From contig DASYZG010000126.1 in the NCBI GenBank assembly GCA_035946575.1, forward strand, positions 18,501 to 82,500: 64,000 nucleotides of DNA, given 5' to 3'. Both the position numbers and the translations under genes were made by a program. Below the pieces are notes generated by a model. It had not been told where the DNA came from. It saw nothing but the letters and a program-made list of their open reading frames with translations, and ran no database searches. The stretch's first letter is position 1; each line of letters starts with the position of its first letter. Source of the DNA: Gp13-AA77 sp035946575 (GTDB taxonomy: Bacteria > Acidobacteriota > Terriglobia > UBA7540). Of this stretch, positions 1 through 9,510 are shown piece after piece.

Positions 1-574
1 TCTGGGCGAGCTTTCCATACCGATTGTAAAGCGCTGCTTCGCGCTTGACGTCGTCGGTGGTCCGCGCGCGTGACATGCGCGCCATCATCTGGGCGCGTTC
101 GGCGGGCGTGAAGGGCCTGCTCACGCGGGCGCGCGGCGGCCGGGCCTCATCGAGGCTCGCATATTCAATACCCATGATCTTGAACCCATCGAGTTGCTTC
201 TCGGTCTCGGCGTCGGGTCCCTCGGTGATCCCCGAGTGGGTGCTGGGCATTCGCAGACCGAGCCGGTCCATCAAGTCGCGAAAGTCCTTCGGCGACATGC
301 CCCCGTAGCCTGTGGCCGCCTCGATTTCCTTGTAGCCGATTTGCGCTACCTTCTCCAGCGTTCCCGGATAGTCCTTGGCAGTCAGGTCGCGGACCGTGTA
401 CAACTCCAGGCCTATCTGGGCCGTCCAATCCGGAGATGTTTCAGCGGCCCGGAGCGGCGTCGCGGCCGCGTTGCCGGCGTGGCCTGCCAGCATCAGCCCA
501 CCGATCCCAGAAGCGACATTCTTCAGGAATTCTCTACGGCTCGCGTTTCCTTCTCGCGTTACGGTGCCGGCCAT
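1..574 (-). CDS. Sugar phosphate isomerase/epimerase-like protein, Tat-exported (3' end outside window)
   Basis: The open frame starts at ATG 574 and runs off the left edge, so only about 191 N-terminal residues are visible. A twin-arginine signal (SRREFLKNVASG near residues 12-23) is followed by a hydrophobic stretch and an Ala-rich cleavage region. The mature part begins IGLELYTVRDL...YPGTLEKVAQIGYKEIE, the usual first beta-alpha unit of xylose-isomerase-like TIM barrels (AP_endonuc_2 family). These proteins bind a divalent metal and isomerise or epimerise sugars, but the metal ligands lie in the missing part. The exported form is common in Acidobacteriota and Planctomycetes. The family call is fairly sure; the substrate is unknown. 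Confidence 0.8.
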   Translation of the reverse strand, partial: MAGTVTREGNASRREFLKNVASGIGGLMLAGHAGNAAATPLRAAETSPDWTAQIGLELYTVRDLTAKDYPGTLEKVAQIGYKEIEAATGYGGMSPKDFRDLMDRLGLRMPSTHSGITEGPDAETEKQLDGFKIMGIEYASLDEARPPRARVSRPFTPAERAQMMARMSRARTTDDVKREAALYNRYGKLAQ

Positions 575-791
575 GTTCTCCTCGTTTCAGCAGATCGGAT
601 CGCGTCTCTCCGCGCGGTTATCTTATCCATGATAAAGGCTGCGGCCGGGCTTCAACAATAATTTACCGCTTCGGCCGCCTTGGCGCGATTCGCTGCCCTA
701 AGGCGGCGACTCGGCCTTCTTCGCGCATCAGAGGGGGGCTGTTCGGGATCGGTAAAGGTTTTTTGTGGCCTCAGGAGACTCCGTGGCCTCT

Positions 792-2546
792 CTAGTCCGG
801 GACCACTGACGATTTCCCTTCCGTAATCGACAGCATTCGATCGACGGGCGGCGCCTCGAAGGTCTGACGGGTTCCCGAGGGCCAGAAGATCTCGAGCAAC
901 TCGACGCGGTTCGCCGGACCCAGGCCGAACCACACTTCCGGAGCCGATTGCGAGAGATACGACCCCGAGACCCCGTACTCCCGCACCTGCTGTTTGCCGG
1001 CCGCGGTCAGGCAGACCCTGGCGCCAAAGGCGGAGCGATTGCTACGAGTCCCGGCGAGGTGGACGGCGAGCCAGTGGCCGCGATTGCCTCCGTCGTTGCG
1101 CAGCAGCATGGGCCGCCCGTGATTGGTCATGATGATCAGGTCAAGATCGCCGTCACGGTCAAAGTCGGCGCACGCCGCGCCACGTCCCACGATCGCCTGC
1201 TTGAGGGCGCTGCCAACGGCGCCTGACCGCGCCACGTCATAGAATCCGTCCGGACCTTTGGACCAAAAGAGAAAGGGACGCTGCGGAACGAGGCGGCTGC
1301 TGTCCGATTTGTCTTCGAGGGTTGAGCCGTTGATGGCGAGCAGGTCCAGTTGGCCGTCGTTGTCAAAATCGAAGAAAAACGTTCCCCAGCCCGCATCACC
1401 CATGGCAATCTCGCCGCAGCCGTACATGTCGGCCACATCGGAGAAGTGCAGCTGTCCGGCCGCCTTCTGCTCGAACCAGAGGTTCTGGTAAAGCGCGTCG
1501 CCCTGGCCGATCCAGTGCGTCAGGAATATATCGAAGTCCCCGTCGCCGTCGTAGTCCCCGACGGCGATGCCCATGGTGCCGCGGTTCTCTTCCGTCCACG
1601 AAGCCGCGCTGACGTTCCGGAACCGGCCCCGCCCGAGCCCGAGAAACATGCGGTTCGAAGAGATGTCGTTGGCGATATAAAAATCGGGCCAGCCATCGAG
1701 GTTGAAATCCGCAAAGGCGGCCGCGAGGCTGCGCCCGTCCGGGTCATCCACTCCCAGCCGGGCAGCCACGTCGGTAAAGGTTCCGTCGCGATTGTTGTGG
1801 TAGAGGCGATTCGGGACACCCTGGAAGGAAGCCGGATTCAGGGTAAAGGGCACGTCGGTGCCGTATTCCTGCGAGGTCGCCCCGACCGGCACGCCGCGAA
1901 GGTTATAGTCTGCGTAGTTGGCGACGTAAAGGTCCAGGTATCCGTCGCGATCGTAATCCACCCAGACCGGTGTCATGCCCCAGAGGCGATTGGCAACGCC
2001 GGCGCGTTCGGTGGCGTCGGTGAAGGTTCCGTCGCCGTTGTTGTGATAAAGCACCGAGCGGCCATAATTGGTGACGTACAGATCGAGGTGACCATCGTTG
2101 TCGTAATCGCCCCAGGCCGCGCCCATCCCGTAGCCACCGCGATTGGCGACGCCCGCCCGAAGCGTGACGTCAGTGAACGTCCCATCCCGATTGTTGCGAT
2201 AGAGGTGGCTGTAAGGCGCGTCGGGACCGGGGCGGATGCCCCAGGGTCCGGGCTGATTCACGAGATAGAGGTCCGGCCAGCCATCGTTGTCGTAATCGCC
2301 CCAAGCCGCCCCGGGACCCATATCTTCGGGAAGCTGGTGAGTGCGGGCTCCGGCGGAATGCACAAAGTCGATTCCAGCCTGGCGGGTCACGTCCGTAAAC
2401 GTGACGGGCGGGGGATCCTGGCCGGAGAGTTGCCGGGCGGCACTGTCAAATATCTGCGATTGCGGCTTGGGATGGGATCGCGAGCAGGCGGCGAAGAGGC
2501 CGGCCAATCCCCCCGTGGCGGCGCGCAAAATCGCTCGGCGTGTCAT
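792..2546 (-). CDS. CRTAC1-family FG-GAP/ASPIC-UnbV beta-propeller lipoprotein
   Basis: This 584-residue protein has an N-terminal export signal with RR and an FAAC lipobox (cysteine near residue 21), so it is probably a lipoprotein. Then come repeated FG-GAP/VCBS blades of the form WGDYDNDGWPDLYL...LYRNNRDGTFTDVT, with DxDxDG calcium-binding loops, to about residue 470. An ASPIC/UnbV domain (HWLAVHLAGTRSNRSAFGARV) closes the protein. Its ATG overlaps the stop of the upstream cytochrome gene (ATGA, 2543-2546), indicating translational coupling. CRTAC1-type proteins are extracellular calcium-binding propellers of unclear function; the coupling suggests this one is a surface partner of the cytochrome. 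Confidence 0.9.
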   Translation of the reverse strand: MTRRAILRAATGGLAGLFAACSRSHPKPQSQIFDSAARQLSGQDPPPVTFTDVTRQAGIDFVHSAGARTHQLPEDMGPGAAWGDYDNDGWPDLYLVNQPGPWGIRPGPDAPYSHLYRNNRDGTFTDVTLRAGVANRGGYGMGAAWGDYDNDGHLDLYVTNYGRSVLYHNNGDGTFTDATERAGVANRLWGMTPVWVDYDRDGYLDLYVANYADYNLRGVPVGATSQEYGTDVPFTLNPASFQGVPNRLYHNNRDGTFTDVAARLGVDDPDGRSLAAAFADFNLDGWPDFYIANDISSNRMFLGLGRGRFRNVSAASWTEENRGTMGIAVGDYDGDGDFDIFLTHWIGQGDALYQNLWFEQKAAGQLHFSDVADMYGCGEIAMGDAGWGTFFFDFDNDGQLDLLAINGSTLEDKSDSSRLVPQRPFLFWSKGPDGFYDVARSGAVGSALKQAIVGRGAACADFDRDGDLDLIIMTNHGRPMLLRNDGGNRGHWLAVHLAGTRSNRSAFGARVCLTAAGKQQVREYGVSGSYLSQSAPEVWFGLGPANRVELLEIFWPSGTRQTFEAPPVDRMLSITEGKSSVVPD

Positions 2547-4687
2547 CGGCCCGATCCTGCGCGGCGCGGGCTCGCGGCCGAAGCATTGTGCCGCGAGGCG
2601 CCGCGGTGCTCGGCCAGAGCCCCGTGGAGGTCGGCCAGAGGAACTTCCACGCGATCCCCGGAGAGATCGGTAATGGGCGTGGAAAGGTGCTGGCCGGGGA
2701 AGGCGAAGTCCATGAAGTACTGGTTGGCCTTGCGATAGCGCAGCCGGGCCGAGATCGTGAGCGGGCCTTTGGCCGTGAGCGGGAGCCGCAGCCGATACTC
2801 ATACATGTCGGAGTAGCCTGGGAATATGGCGCGCTTCCACTGCGCCCCGACGTAATGCCACAAGTCGTGGCGGACGATCTCCTGGCCGCTGGAATTCACG
2901 CCCTCGGCTTTCAGCACGAACGTCCCCGGCTCAACGTGATCGTCCGCCGTGAGCTCACCGGAATGGAACAACACCTTCTCGGAAGCGTCGCTCACGGTCA
3001 CCTCGACCCAGGCGCGGATCAGATCGAGAGGCCCGGTGGGGAAACTGTGCCCGGCCTTGTTGTTCGTCAGCACCACGCGAAACGCCGTCGAGGCGCCAGG
3101 GAGAAACGGCTCGCTGGCGACGATCTTGACCGGTATCACGGGCCCGGCAGGCCAGACCCCGGCGATCTCGGGAATGTACTTCTTGCCTTGGATCCATTCG
3201 GTGGCGCGGCGAGTCTGGTCCGCGGCGTCGGGAGAATCGATCAATTCCGGCATCACCTGGTTGGCGGCGGCGAACCAATGACTGCGGTGCCTGAGTCCGA
3301 GACCGTGCTTCACGTCGTACGGGTCAGCCTCAGCCATACTCGCCCCAGCCTGGTAGTACATGTGGCAGTCCTGGCAACGCAGGCGGCGGGCTGGATTGGG
3401 ATCGGCGTCCCATTTCCCGTGCTTCCAGTCGTCGTACTGGTTCTGCAGCTGCACCCAGCCCACGTGATTGATCTGTTTGTCGATGAACTGCTTGTGGCAG
3501 GCGCCACAGGAGGCAGGCTGCCTGTCGAGCGCCAGATCATAGTCGAGGTCGTGCTGCTGCGGGTAGGCGCGAATCAGGAAGTGAGTGATGGCCCGGGCGT
3601 ACGCCGACCCGCGATATTCGAACAGGTACGGCCTGGGCGGGCTCCAGACGTAGTTGCCGTTCCCTTGCACATCCACGCGACGCGTCGCGTGGCACACCAC
3701 GCAGGAACTCCCTTCCTTAAATCCGGGTGCTTCGATGCTGGTGCTGGCATTCTTGTAGGCCGAGAGCAGGGAGACGGGATCGTGACAGCCGGCGCAGTAG
3801 CGCGTGGCGGGCGCGCCCTCCTGTTGCATCATGGCGCCTTGCACAGCCTGAAAGAATTTGTCTTCTGAAGACCAGCGATGGGCGTCAGCCGCCCATTCGT
3901 GAAAGATCGCCGCGTGGCACCCCGCCTCGCCGCAGGTGTTGGAACCGGCGAGAAGCTGGGGCGCGACCGGCCGGCCGCTCCCGGTCTTCGCCATGCTGGG
4001 GGTGAACGGATTCGAACCGTACGGCAGCTTGTACGCTGCGGGTAAGGCATAGTGGCTGAAATCGGGAGCGTAGAAGCGGTAAACCGCCGCCAGCAGGATG
4101 GCCGCGCCGATCAAAGCTCCGGCACCCCAACTCGCTCCGGTCCACAGGCGCCGGCGGGCAGGCCTGACGTCAGGCGTCGCTGCGGCTGTCCCAGCAGCCT
4201 TGGAGTTGCGCGCGGCCCTGCGCGCATGAGGGTAGGCGTGGTAGGCGAGAAACGGCACAGCCACCAGTCCGGTCCACAAGTGGGCTTGATCCCAGAAGTG
4301 GCTGGTGGCCAGGGAGAACGCCGCCTGCCAGGTGAGCACCAGGCCCGAAATCGTGGTGGCGGACATGGTCCAGACGCCGGCGTAGGCGCAAATCTTTCGG
4401 AAACACCTCGGCGCTTTCCGCGATGCCAACCAGTGGCTCAGCTGCCAGAGGGTCAGCGGAACGACCAGCGCCAGCCCCAGCAGCGTATGCATCAGGACAG
4501 CGACCTGGCTGGGAATGCTGAACGGCAATAGCCAGACCGCGAGGCCGCTCACGGCGACAAAGATGAGCACGCCACCGGTCCAAGCGAAGCCAAGAACACT
4601 CTTCTCGCTGACAAAGGTGTGGGATATCAGCGGAGCAGGTTGGGGGGCTGATCCCGATCCGGAACTCGCTGTCCGAAATAGGCTCAC
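2543..4687 (-). CDS. Membrane cytochrome b fused to a five-haem c-type domain
   Basis: GTG at 4687 is the chosen start because GGGGGAGGAG lies about 9 bases upstream; an in-frame ATG at 4729 lacks such a site. The 714-residue product has about five membrane helices in residues 25-205. Helix histidines (VLMH, WQLSH, QAHLW, LAYHAYPH) fit a two-haem cytochrome b bundle. The periplasmic part has one CX4CH (CGEAGCH) and four CXXCH motifs (CAGCH, CVVCH, CGACH, CQDCH). A beta-rich C-terminal domain follows, containing GHSFPTG. The likely role is quinol oxidation with electrons passed outward, similar in architecture to Geobacter CbcL but not clearly homologous. It is coupled to the CRTAC1 gene, and a CRP/FNR-type box lies 146 bases upstream. 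Confidence 0.85.
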   Translation of the reverse strand: MSLFRTASSGSGSAPQPAPLISHTFVSEKSVLGFAWTGGVLIFVAVSGLAVWLLPFSIPSQVAVLMHTLLGLALVVPLTLWQLSHWLASRKAPRCFRKICAYAGVWTMSATTISGLVLTWQAAFSLATSHFWDQAHLWTGLVAVPFLAYHAYPHARRAARNSKAAGTAAATPDVRPARRRLWTGASWGAGALIGAAILLAAVYRFYAPDFSHYALPAAYKLPYGSNPFTPSMAKTGSGRPVAPQLLAGSNTCGEAGCHAAIFHEWAADAHRWSSEDKFFQAVQGAMMQQEGAPATRYCAGCHDPVSLLSAYKNASTSIEAPGFKEGSSCVVCHATRRVDVQGNGNYVWSPPRPYLFEYRGSAYARAITHFLIRAYPQQHDLDYDLALDRQPASCGACHKQFIDKQINHVGWVQLQNQYDDWKHGKWDADPNPARRLRCQDCHMYYQAGASMAEADPYDVKHGLGLRHRSHWFAAANQVMPELIDSPDAADQTRRATEWIQGKKYIPEIAGVWPAGPVIPVKIVASEPFLPGASTAFRVVLTNNKAGHSFPTGPLDLIRAWVEVTVSDASEKVLFHSGELTADDHVEPGTFVLKAEGVNSSGQEIVRHDLWHYVGAQWKRAIFPGYSDMYEYRLRLPLTAKGPLTISARLRYRKANQYFMDFAFPGQHLSTPITDLSGDRVEVPLADLHGALAEHRGASRHNASAASPRRAGSGR

Positions 4688-4700
4688 GTGTGTACACTCC
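4679..4700 (-). promoter_or_regulatory. Strong ribosome binding site deciding a GTG start
   Basis: On the minus strand GGGGGAGGAG is followed by a 9-base spacer and GTG AGC CTA TTT. This places translation at GTG 4687 rather than at the ATG 42 bases upstream, which is not preceded by a purine-rich site. Confidence 0.75.
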
Positions 4701-4832
4701 TCCCCCAAGCACCCAGTACGCCTTATCAAGGTCTTTGGACCCAGTTCCGCGTAGGCGGCGAAATGTCACAAGAGAAAACCCGTCGCACGCCGACGGCACC
4801 CGGCATTAGAACGCCCGGCTTGCCGAAGGGTC

Positions 4833-4848
4833 TGTGACCGGCATCACA
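4833..4848. promoter_or_regulatory. Perfect CRP/FNR-family box TGTGA-N6-TCACA
   Basis: The sequence TGTGACCGGCATCACA matches the CRP consensus half-sites exactly with a 6-base spacer. It sits in the divergent intergenic region between the cytochrome gene (start 4687, minus) and the small membrane protein gene (start 4978, plus), so it could control either. A further TGTGA half-site follows at 4855. Which CRP/FNR-family protein binds here is not known from this window. Confidence 0.65.
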
Positions 4849-4977
4849 ATCAAATGTGACATCTCGGAGTTCCGGTTACGGACTAGCAGCCGGCGACGAT
4901 TTCCCCGCGTGGTCCAGATCACGCCTTCGGGACGTGGCGGAACGGGCCGCAGGCGCGCGCCGATGCCATAATGGGAC

Positions 4978-5439
4978 ATGGATTTCAAGCACTCCGGCGG
5001 CGCCTGGAAGCGGGCTATCCTCATTCAGCTTGCGATCGTTGCCGCGCTCGCCGCCGTCCTCAAGTTTTACCTGCCCGGCATGGAGAAGCGCCGCGAGGCA
5101 GCCGTGGTGAGGGAGCGCGAAAACAGGATCCAGTCTTTCGCGCGCACCATGATCGTCGAGGATCCCACGCGCGACATCCCTTCCGGTCCCAATGCCGGGG
5201 AACATCCGCAGAAGCTCCTGCGGCAGGACTCGATTGACGAAGTGCAGAGTGCGCTGGGTGCTCCGACGTCCGAAAGCCGCGACTTCCGCGGCGGTGGTCA
5301 TCTAACCTGGACCGGCACCGATCACCAGATCGAGGCCGCGTTCGACCGCGGCATTCTCTACAACCTGATGTACGAGGACATCCACACGGGGCACGGCGTG
5401 AGCGTGTACGAATCGGGCGCGTACTGGCAGAGGTTTTGA
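4978..5439 (+). CDS. Small membrane-anchored hypothetical protein
   Basis: The 153-residue product has one N-terminal hydrophobic helix (about residues 13-33, AILIQLAIVAALAAVLKFYLP). A charged, likely coiled segment (MEKRREAAVVRERENR) and a mixed soluble domain with WTGTDHQIEAAFDRGILYNLMYED follow. I do not recognise the family. The soluble part recalls a small outer-surface or periplasmic domain of the SmpA/BamE kind only in size. It is transcribed divergently from the cytochrome/CRTAC1 pair and shares the CRP-type box region with it. Confidence 0.7.
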   Translation: MDFKHSGGAWKRAILIQLAIVAALAAVLKFYLPGMEKRREAAVVRERENRIQSFARTMIVEDPTRDIPSGPNAGEHPQKLLRQDSIDEVQSALGAPTSESRDFRGGGHLTWTGTDHQIEAAFDRGILYNLMYEDIHTGHGVSVYESGAYWQRF

Positions 5440-5590
5440 CCGGCCCTGCGGCAGGCAAGTTGCCCTCATCGTCGCCTTCTCCCACCGGCCGCCACCCTGT
5501 TTCCCCGAGTTCGCACCCGGCGAATGCGGACCCCCCGCTTCCCGTCTGGGTCGAATTTCGATAAACTGCCGCCTTTGCGGGAGGCAGGCT

Positions 5591-6568
5591 ATGCCAGATT
5601 CTCTGAGTAAGCTCCTCAAGGGATGGTGGGACCTGATTATCCTCGTGTCGGGGCTGCTGGCCGCGTTTCTCGGCCTCTACCTGCCCCTGCGAGACTTCGC
5701 GAGCGGCTGGGGGCTGAGCCGCTGCCTGTCGGCGAGCCCGGCGGGCTGCGCCGCAAAGGAGTTCAGCGGGGCCGGCTCCGTCGCCATTGCCATCCTTCTG
5801 CTCGGCTCACTGCTGGTCCTTCTGGCCTACACCGCCTATCAGGCCGCCTCGCCCCAAGGCAGGTCAGGCCGGATACGGTCGCGGGACGCCGGCAGGATCG
5901 AGATGCTGAAGCGTACCTTCACCCAGACCGTCGAAGCGACGGACCTGATCGCCAGCCAGTTCTTTCTGGCGGCTGCCGGCACGCGAAAGGAGGTCCGCCA
6001 GTTCAAGCAAGTGTGGATTCTGGGCAGGAACGGAGATTGCCGCGTGAAACAGACATGGACTCTGGCCGCCCAGAACGGCGATCTTCACTTCTTTGAAACG
6101 GGCATTCAGGGCGACGATCAGACCTCGCCGGCCGGTTTTCCCGAAGAGATTGCACTGGATATAACGTCGGGAACGCCGGGCATGCGGGTGGCCTGGCTTC
6201 TCAGCAGAAACGAAGCCACGGAAAAGGATTTCGTGGTGTTTCTGCTGCCCGCCATCACCGCGGGAGGCAAGGACGTCCGGAACATTGAGGTCCGCTACTA
6301 CTGGAAAGGACTGATGCGGAGACTGGCCTTGAACCGCTACGATTATTTTGAGTACAGCATCAAGTCAGCCGCGGCGATTCCGAGCGTCGAATATCAGTTC
6401 CGTGTGGCCGAAGGGGCGGGGAAGTTAAGGTGCTCAATCGAAGGGACGCTGCTTGGGCCGGATGAGACTCTGGCCGCCCTGCAGGACGACGGCGGCGAGT
6501 ACTGGACCTATCAGGTAAGGAATATGCCGTCAGATCACCCGACCAAACTAAAGCTGGAATTCGTTTAG
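5591..6568 (+). CDS. Membrane protein of unknown function with two N-terminal helices
   Basis: The 325-residue protein has hydrophobic segments near residues 13-33 (DLIILVSGLLAAFLGLYLPL) and 60-82 (VAIAILLLGSLLVLLAYTAYQAA). They are separated by a short loop with two cysteines (SRCLSASPAGCAA). The remaining 240 residues are soluble and probably cytoplasmic, with mixed beta structure and no catalytic motif that I recognise. It stands alone between two intergenic gaps, with no obvious operon partner. Confidence 0.7.
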   Translation: MPDSLSKLLKGWWDLIILVSGLLAAFLGLYLPLRDFASGWGLSRCLSASPAGCAAKEFSGAGSVAIAILLLGSLLVLLAYTAYQAASPQGRSGRIRSRDAGRIEMLKRTFTQTVEATDLIASQFFLAAAGTRKEVRQFKQVWILGRNGDCRVKQTWTLAAQNGDLHFFETGIQGDDQTSPAGFPEEIALDITSGTPGMRVAWLLSRNEATEKDFVVFLLPAITAGGKDVRNIEVRYYWKGLMRRLALNRYDYFEYSIKSAAAIPSVEYQFRVAEGAGKLRCSIEGTLLGPDETLAALQDDGGEYWTYQVRNMPSDHPTKLKLEFV

Positions 6569-6640
6569 CCGTCGCGGCGATCGCGGAGACGAATGGTGTT
6601 TCTCTTCATGGAACTCCTCCCTCCCTGTAGTATAGCGCAC

Positions 6641-6715
6641 TCTTGACCGGGGATAGCGCCGGAACCGGGAAGGCAGATTCCGCGCTGCGCCCGGAATGAC
6701 GGTCATTCCGCACCA
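6641..6715. repeat. Dispersed CATTCCG/CGGAATG repeat
   Basis: The stretch contains GCAGATTCCGCGCTGCGCCCGGAATGACGGTCATTCCG-like text, including the short palindrome CGGAATGACGGTCATTCCG. It belongs to the same loose family as the repeats near 15110, 30150, 52830 and 63360. No gene is supported between 6569 and 6781. Confidence 0.45.
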
Positions 6716-6781
6716 CGCTCGCGCTGCACCATGCTTCCGCCGCCATACGCCCTCGCCACACCATATTACGCCGTTGCGGCT

Positions 6782-9208
6782 TCAGAGCCTCAGCTCGACG
6801 ATGGTGGCGCCGGTGCCGCCCTCGTTCTGCGGCGCGGCATAGAACTTCTCCACATGCGGATGCGATTCGAACATCTCGTGCAGCGTGCGCCGCAGGATGC
6901 CTTTGCCGTGGCCGTGGACCACGCGCAGCCGGAAGCGCCGCGCCAGAAACGCCTGATCGAGGAAAGCGTCCACCTGCTCCCGAGCCTCCTCGGCCGTCTG
7001 CCCGATCACGTTGATCTCCGCCGGCGCCTCCACGCGGGAGACCACCGGTCCGGCGCCGGTCGCGCCCGAGCGCGGCGCCTGCTTGCGCACCAGAACGCGC
7101 ACGCGCGCGGGATCGACGCGCATGTGCAGCCGTCCGACTTCGACGTCGATTCCGGCGGCCGTAACGGCGGCCACCGTGCCCGGAGCGGGCATGCCTTCCA
7201 CCTGCACGGTGTCGCCGGGCCGCGGCGGACCCTCGATGGCGGCCGTGGATTCGGCCGCCGGGATCTCCTCCGGGCCCACCACCTCGGCCACTTCGCTCTT
7301 CCAACTAGCGCGCGCCTCGTTGGCGATCGCTCCCGGCAGCCGCTCCAGTTTCTGTTCCAGGCGCTTGAACTGGCTGCGCGACTGGGCCTGCGTCAGGCTG
7401 CGCGCGGCCTGGGTCCTCACCTCGGCGCGGATCTCCTCCAGCGCCGACTCCCAGCGCCGGCCTTCGCGCTTTAACCCCTCTTCGAGGCGCCGGCCCAGTT
7501 CCGTCAGGCGCGCGCGCCGCTCCGCCTGGTATTGCTGCTCGAGTTCCTGCCGGCGCCGCTCGATTTCGATGCGCGCCACCTCGCTTTCGCGCAGCTTGCG
7601 CTCCATGTCCGAGCGCTCGCGATGCAGCGTCTCGACGAGCGCCGCTACCTCGCGCTCCTCCGGCGCCACCAGCGTCCGCGCCCGATCGATAATCGAACGC
7701 GGCAGGCCCAGGCGCTCCGCGACCGACAGCCCGCTCGACTTCCCCGGCAGACCCACCAGCAGCCGGTAGGTGGATTCCAGCGTGCGATCGTCGAACTCCA
7801 TGGCGGCGTTCACCGCGCCCGGCGTTTCGGCGGCGTAGGCTTTGAGGCGCGAGGCGTGCGTGGTGACCACGGCCAGGGCGCCGCGTGCGCGGAAATGCTC
7901 GAGGACGGCGACCGCGAGCGCCGCGCCCTCTTCGGGATCGGTGCTGCCGCCAAGCTCGTCCGCCAGCACCAGGTCGCCCGGTCCGGCCGCCTCGGCCATG
8001 CGCCGGATATTGCTGATGTGCGCGGAAAACGTGCTCAGGCTGGCCTCGATCGACTGCAGATCGCCGATATCGGCCAGTACGCGCCCGAAGACCGGCAGCT
8101 TGGCGATGGCGGCCGGCACCGGCAGGCCGCTCTGCGCCATCAGCGCCGAGAGCCCGACGGTCTTCAGCACCACGGTCTTGCCGCCCGTGTTCGGTCCGCT
8201 GATCACGAGCACGGTCTGCTCGGGATCGAGACGCAGGTTGAGCGGCACCGGCTGGCGATTCTGCGCGCGCAGGGCTTTCTCGAGCAGCGGATGCCGCGCG
8301 TCGTCGAGCTCGAGCGGGCCGCCGGGCGCAAGCTCGGGCAGGCAGCAATCGTAGAGGCGCGCGAACTCGGCCTTGGCGAATATCAAGTCGAATTCCGCCA
8401 GGATTTCCGCGGCGCGCTCGAGGTCTCGCCGGCGGCTGCGCAGGTACTCGGTCAGCTCGCCGAGAATCCGGCGGACTTCCGCCAGCTCGCGATCCTCCAT
8501 CTCCACCAGCTCGTTGTTGAGCGGCACGGTTTCGAGCGGCTCGAGATAGAGCGTGGCGCCCGAAGCGCTCATGCCGTGAACCACGCCGTCCACGCGGCGC
8601 TTCTCGTCGGCGCGAATCGGGATCACCAGGCGGTCGTTGCGCACGGTGACGATCTCGTCCTGCGCCACGCCCGCGCGGCTCAGGCGGCCGAGCAGCCGCT
8701 GGATGGTGATCTGGATCTCGTGTCGCAACCGTTCGATGTTGCGCCGCACGCGGCCCAGCTCCGGGCTGGCCGACGATTCCACGGTGCCGTCCGGGGCGAT
8801 CTTGCCTTCAAGTTCGCCGAGCAGGTTGCGGAAGTCAGGCAGGCCCGCGGCGAGCTGATCGAGCTGTGAAAACGAGCCGAAGGCGCCGCGCAGACTCTGT
8901 GCCGAGCGCGCGAGTGCGGTCAGGGCCAGAATTTCGAGCGCTTCGCAGCAGAGTCCTTCGATGGCGAGCTTTTCGAAAACCGGCCGCGGATCGCCGAGCG
9001 AGGCGAAGTTGGGCCGCGAATTCCCGCTCGCGTAGCGGCGGGCTTCGCCGGCACGGGCCAGGTCCACGCCGATGCGATCGAGATCGGTCGAAGGCGCGAG
9101 TCCAGCGAGCCGCGCCTGGCTGATGGGCCCCGTGAGCAGCTCGGCGAGAATGGCAAGCACACCGTCGAATTCGAGCGTGGCCAGCGAAAATCGGTCGGAG
9201 AGACTCAT
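6782..9208 (-). CDS. mutS2: Endonuclease MutS2
   Basis: The 808-residue product contains the MutS core and clamp region, a Walker A loop (GPNTGGKTVVLKT), a Walker B region (LVLADELGGSTDPEEG), a long charged coiled coil, and a C-terminal Smr nuclease domain (EINVIGQTAEEAREQVDAFL...VVHGHGKGILR). MutS2 acts on branched DNA and in bacteria limits recombination; in Bacillus it also splits stalled ribosomes. ATG 9208 (MSLSDRF) gives a normal family N terminus. An in-frame ATG at 9283 would add 25 atypical residues. Neither start has a clear ribosome binding site. Confidence 0.95.
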   Translation of the reverse strand: MSLSDRFSLATLEFDGVLAILAELLTGPISQARLAGLAPSTDLDRIGVDLARAGEARRYASGNSRPNFASLGDPRPVFEKLAIEGLCCEALEILALTALARSAQSLRGAFGSFSQLDQLAAGLPDFRNLLGELEGKIAPDGTVESSASPELGRVRRNIERLRHEIQITIQRLLGRLSRAGVAQDEIVTVRNDRLVIPIRADEKRRVDGVVHGMSASGATLYLEPLETVPLNNELVEMEDRELAEVRRILGELTEYLRSRRRDLERAAEILAEFDLIFAKAEFARLYDCCLPELAPGGPLELDDARHPLLEKALRAQNRQPVPLNLRLDPEQTVLVISGPNTGGKTVVLKTVGLSALMAQSGLPVPAAIAKLPVFGRVLADIGDLQSIEASLSTFSAHISNIRRMAEAAGPGDLVLADELGGSTDPEEGAALAVAVLEHFRARGALAVVTTHASRLKAYAAETPGAVNAAMEFDDRTLESTYRLLVGLPGKSSGLSVAERLGLPRSIIDRARTLVAPEEREVAALVETLHRERSDMERKLRESEVARIEIERRRQELEQQYQAERRARLTELGRRLEEGLKREGRRWESALEEIRAEVRTQAARSLTQAQSRSQFKRLEQKLERLPGAIANEARASWKSEVAEVVGPEEIPAAESTAAIEGPPRPGDTVQVEGMPAPGTVAAVTAAGIDVEVGRLHMRVDPARVRVLVRKQAPRSGATGAGPVVSRVEAPAEINVIGQTAEEAREQVDAFLDQAFLARRFRLRVVHGHGKGILRRTLHEMFESHPHVEKFYAAPQNEGGTGATIVELRL

Positions 9209-9384
9209 TGGGTGCGATATCCACCGTCTGGCAATCGGATGCGAGGCGAGCCGCACCCCGGACACTGGCCCCAGTGACATCAAGGGTCATGCGCCCGGCT
9301 ATGGGTGATTATAGCTGCTTCCCTGCCATCGCTGTTCGCTGGGTTTCCGGCAGGGTCGACGCTCAGGATGGGTTCGCGACGGCC

Positions 9385-9510
9385 ATAGAGGATTACAAAA
9401 TGGAGTGACAGCGGTGCGCTGTAGCGCGCCTGTCCCAGGCGCGAAAATCCGGGCGGGGACGCCCGTGCTACAGCACGATCTGTCACCCTGATCTGTAATC
9501 GTCATTAATT
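9385..9510. repeat. 126-bp nested palindromic element, copy A
   Basis: Terminal arms GATTACA (9391) and TGTAATC pair with each other. Inside them pair GTGACAG/CTGTCAC and GCTGTAGC/GCTACAGC. Two centre hairpins, CGCGCCTG-TCC-CAGGCGCG and CGGGCG-GGGA-CGCCCG, complete a MITE-like or REP-like cruciform. Copy B lies in opposite orientation at 11216-11342 with very few mismatches. The element overlaps the stop codon of the gene ending at 9505. Confidence 0.85.

Noticed and set aside
1350..2738. Plus-strand frame of 462 codons over the CRTAC1 gene
   Set aside because: It is antisense to repeated FG-GAP blades; the repeats of the real gene generate the regular Val/Ile pattern.
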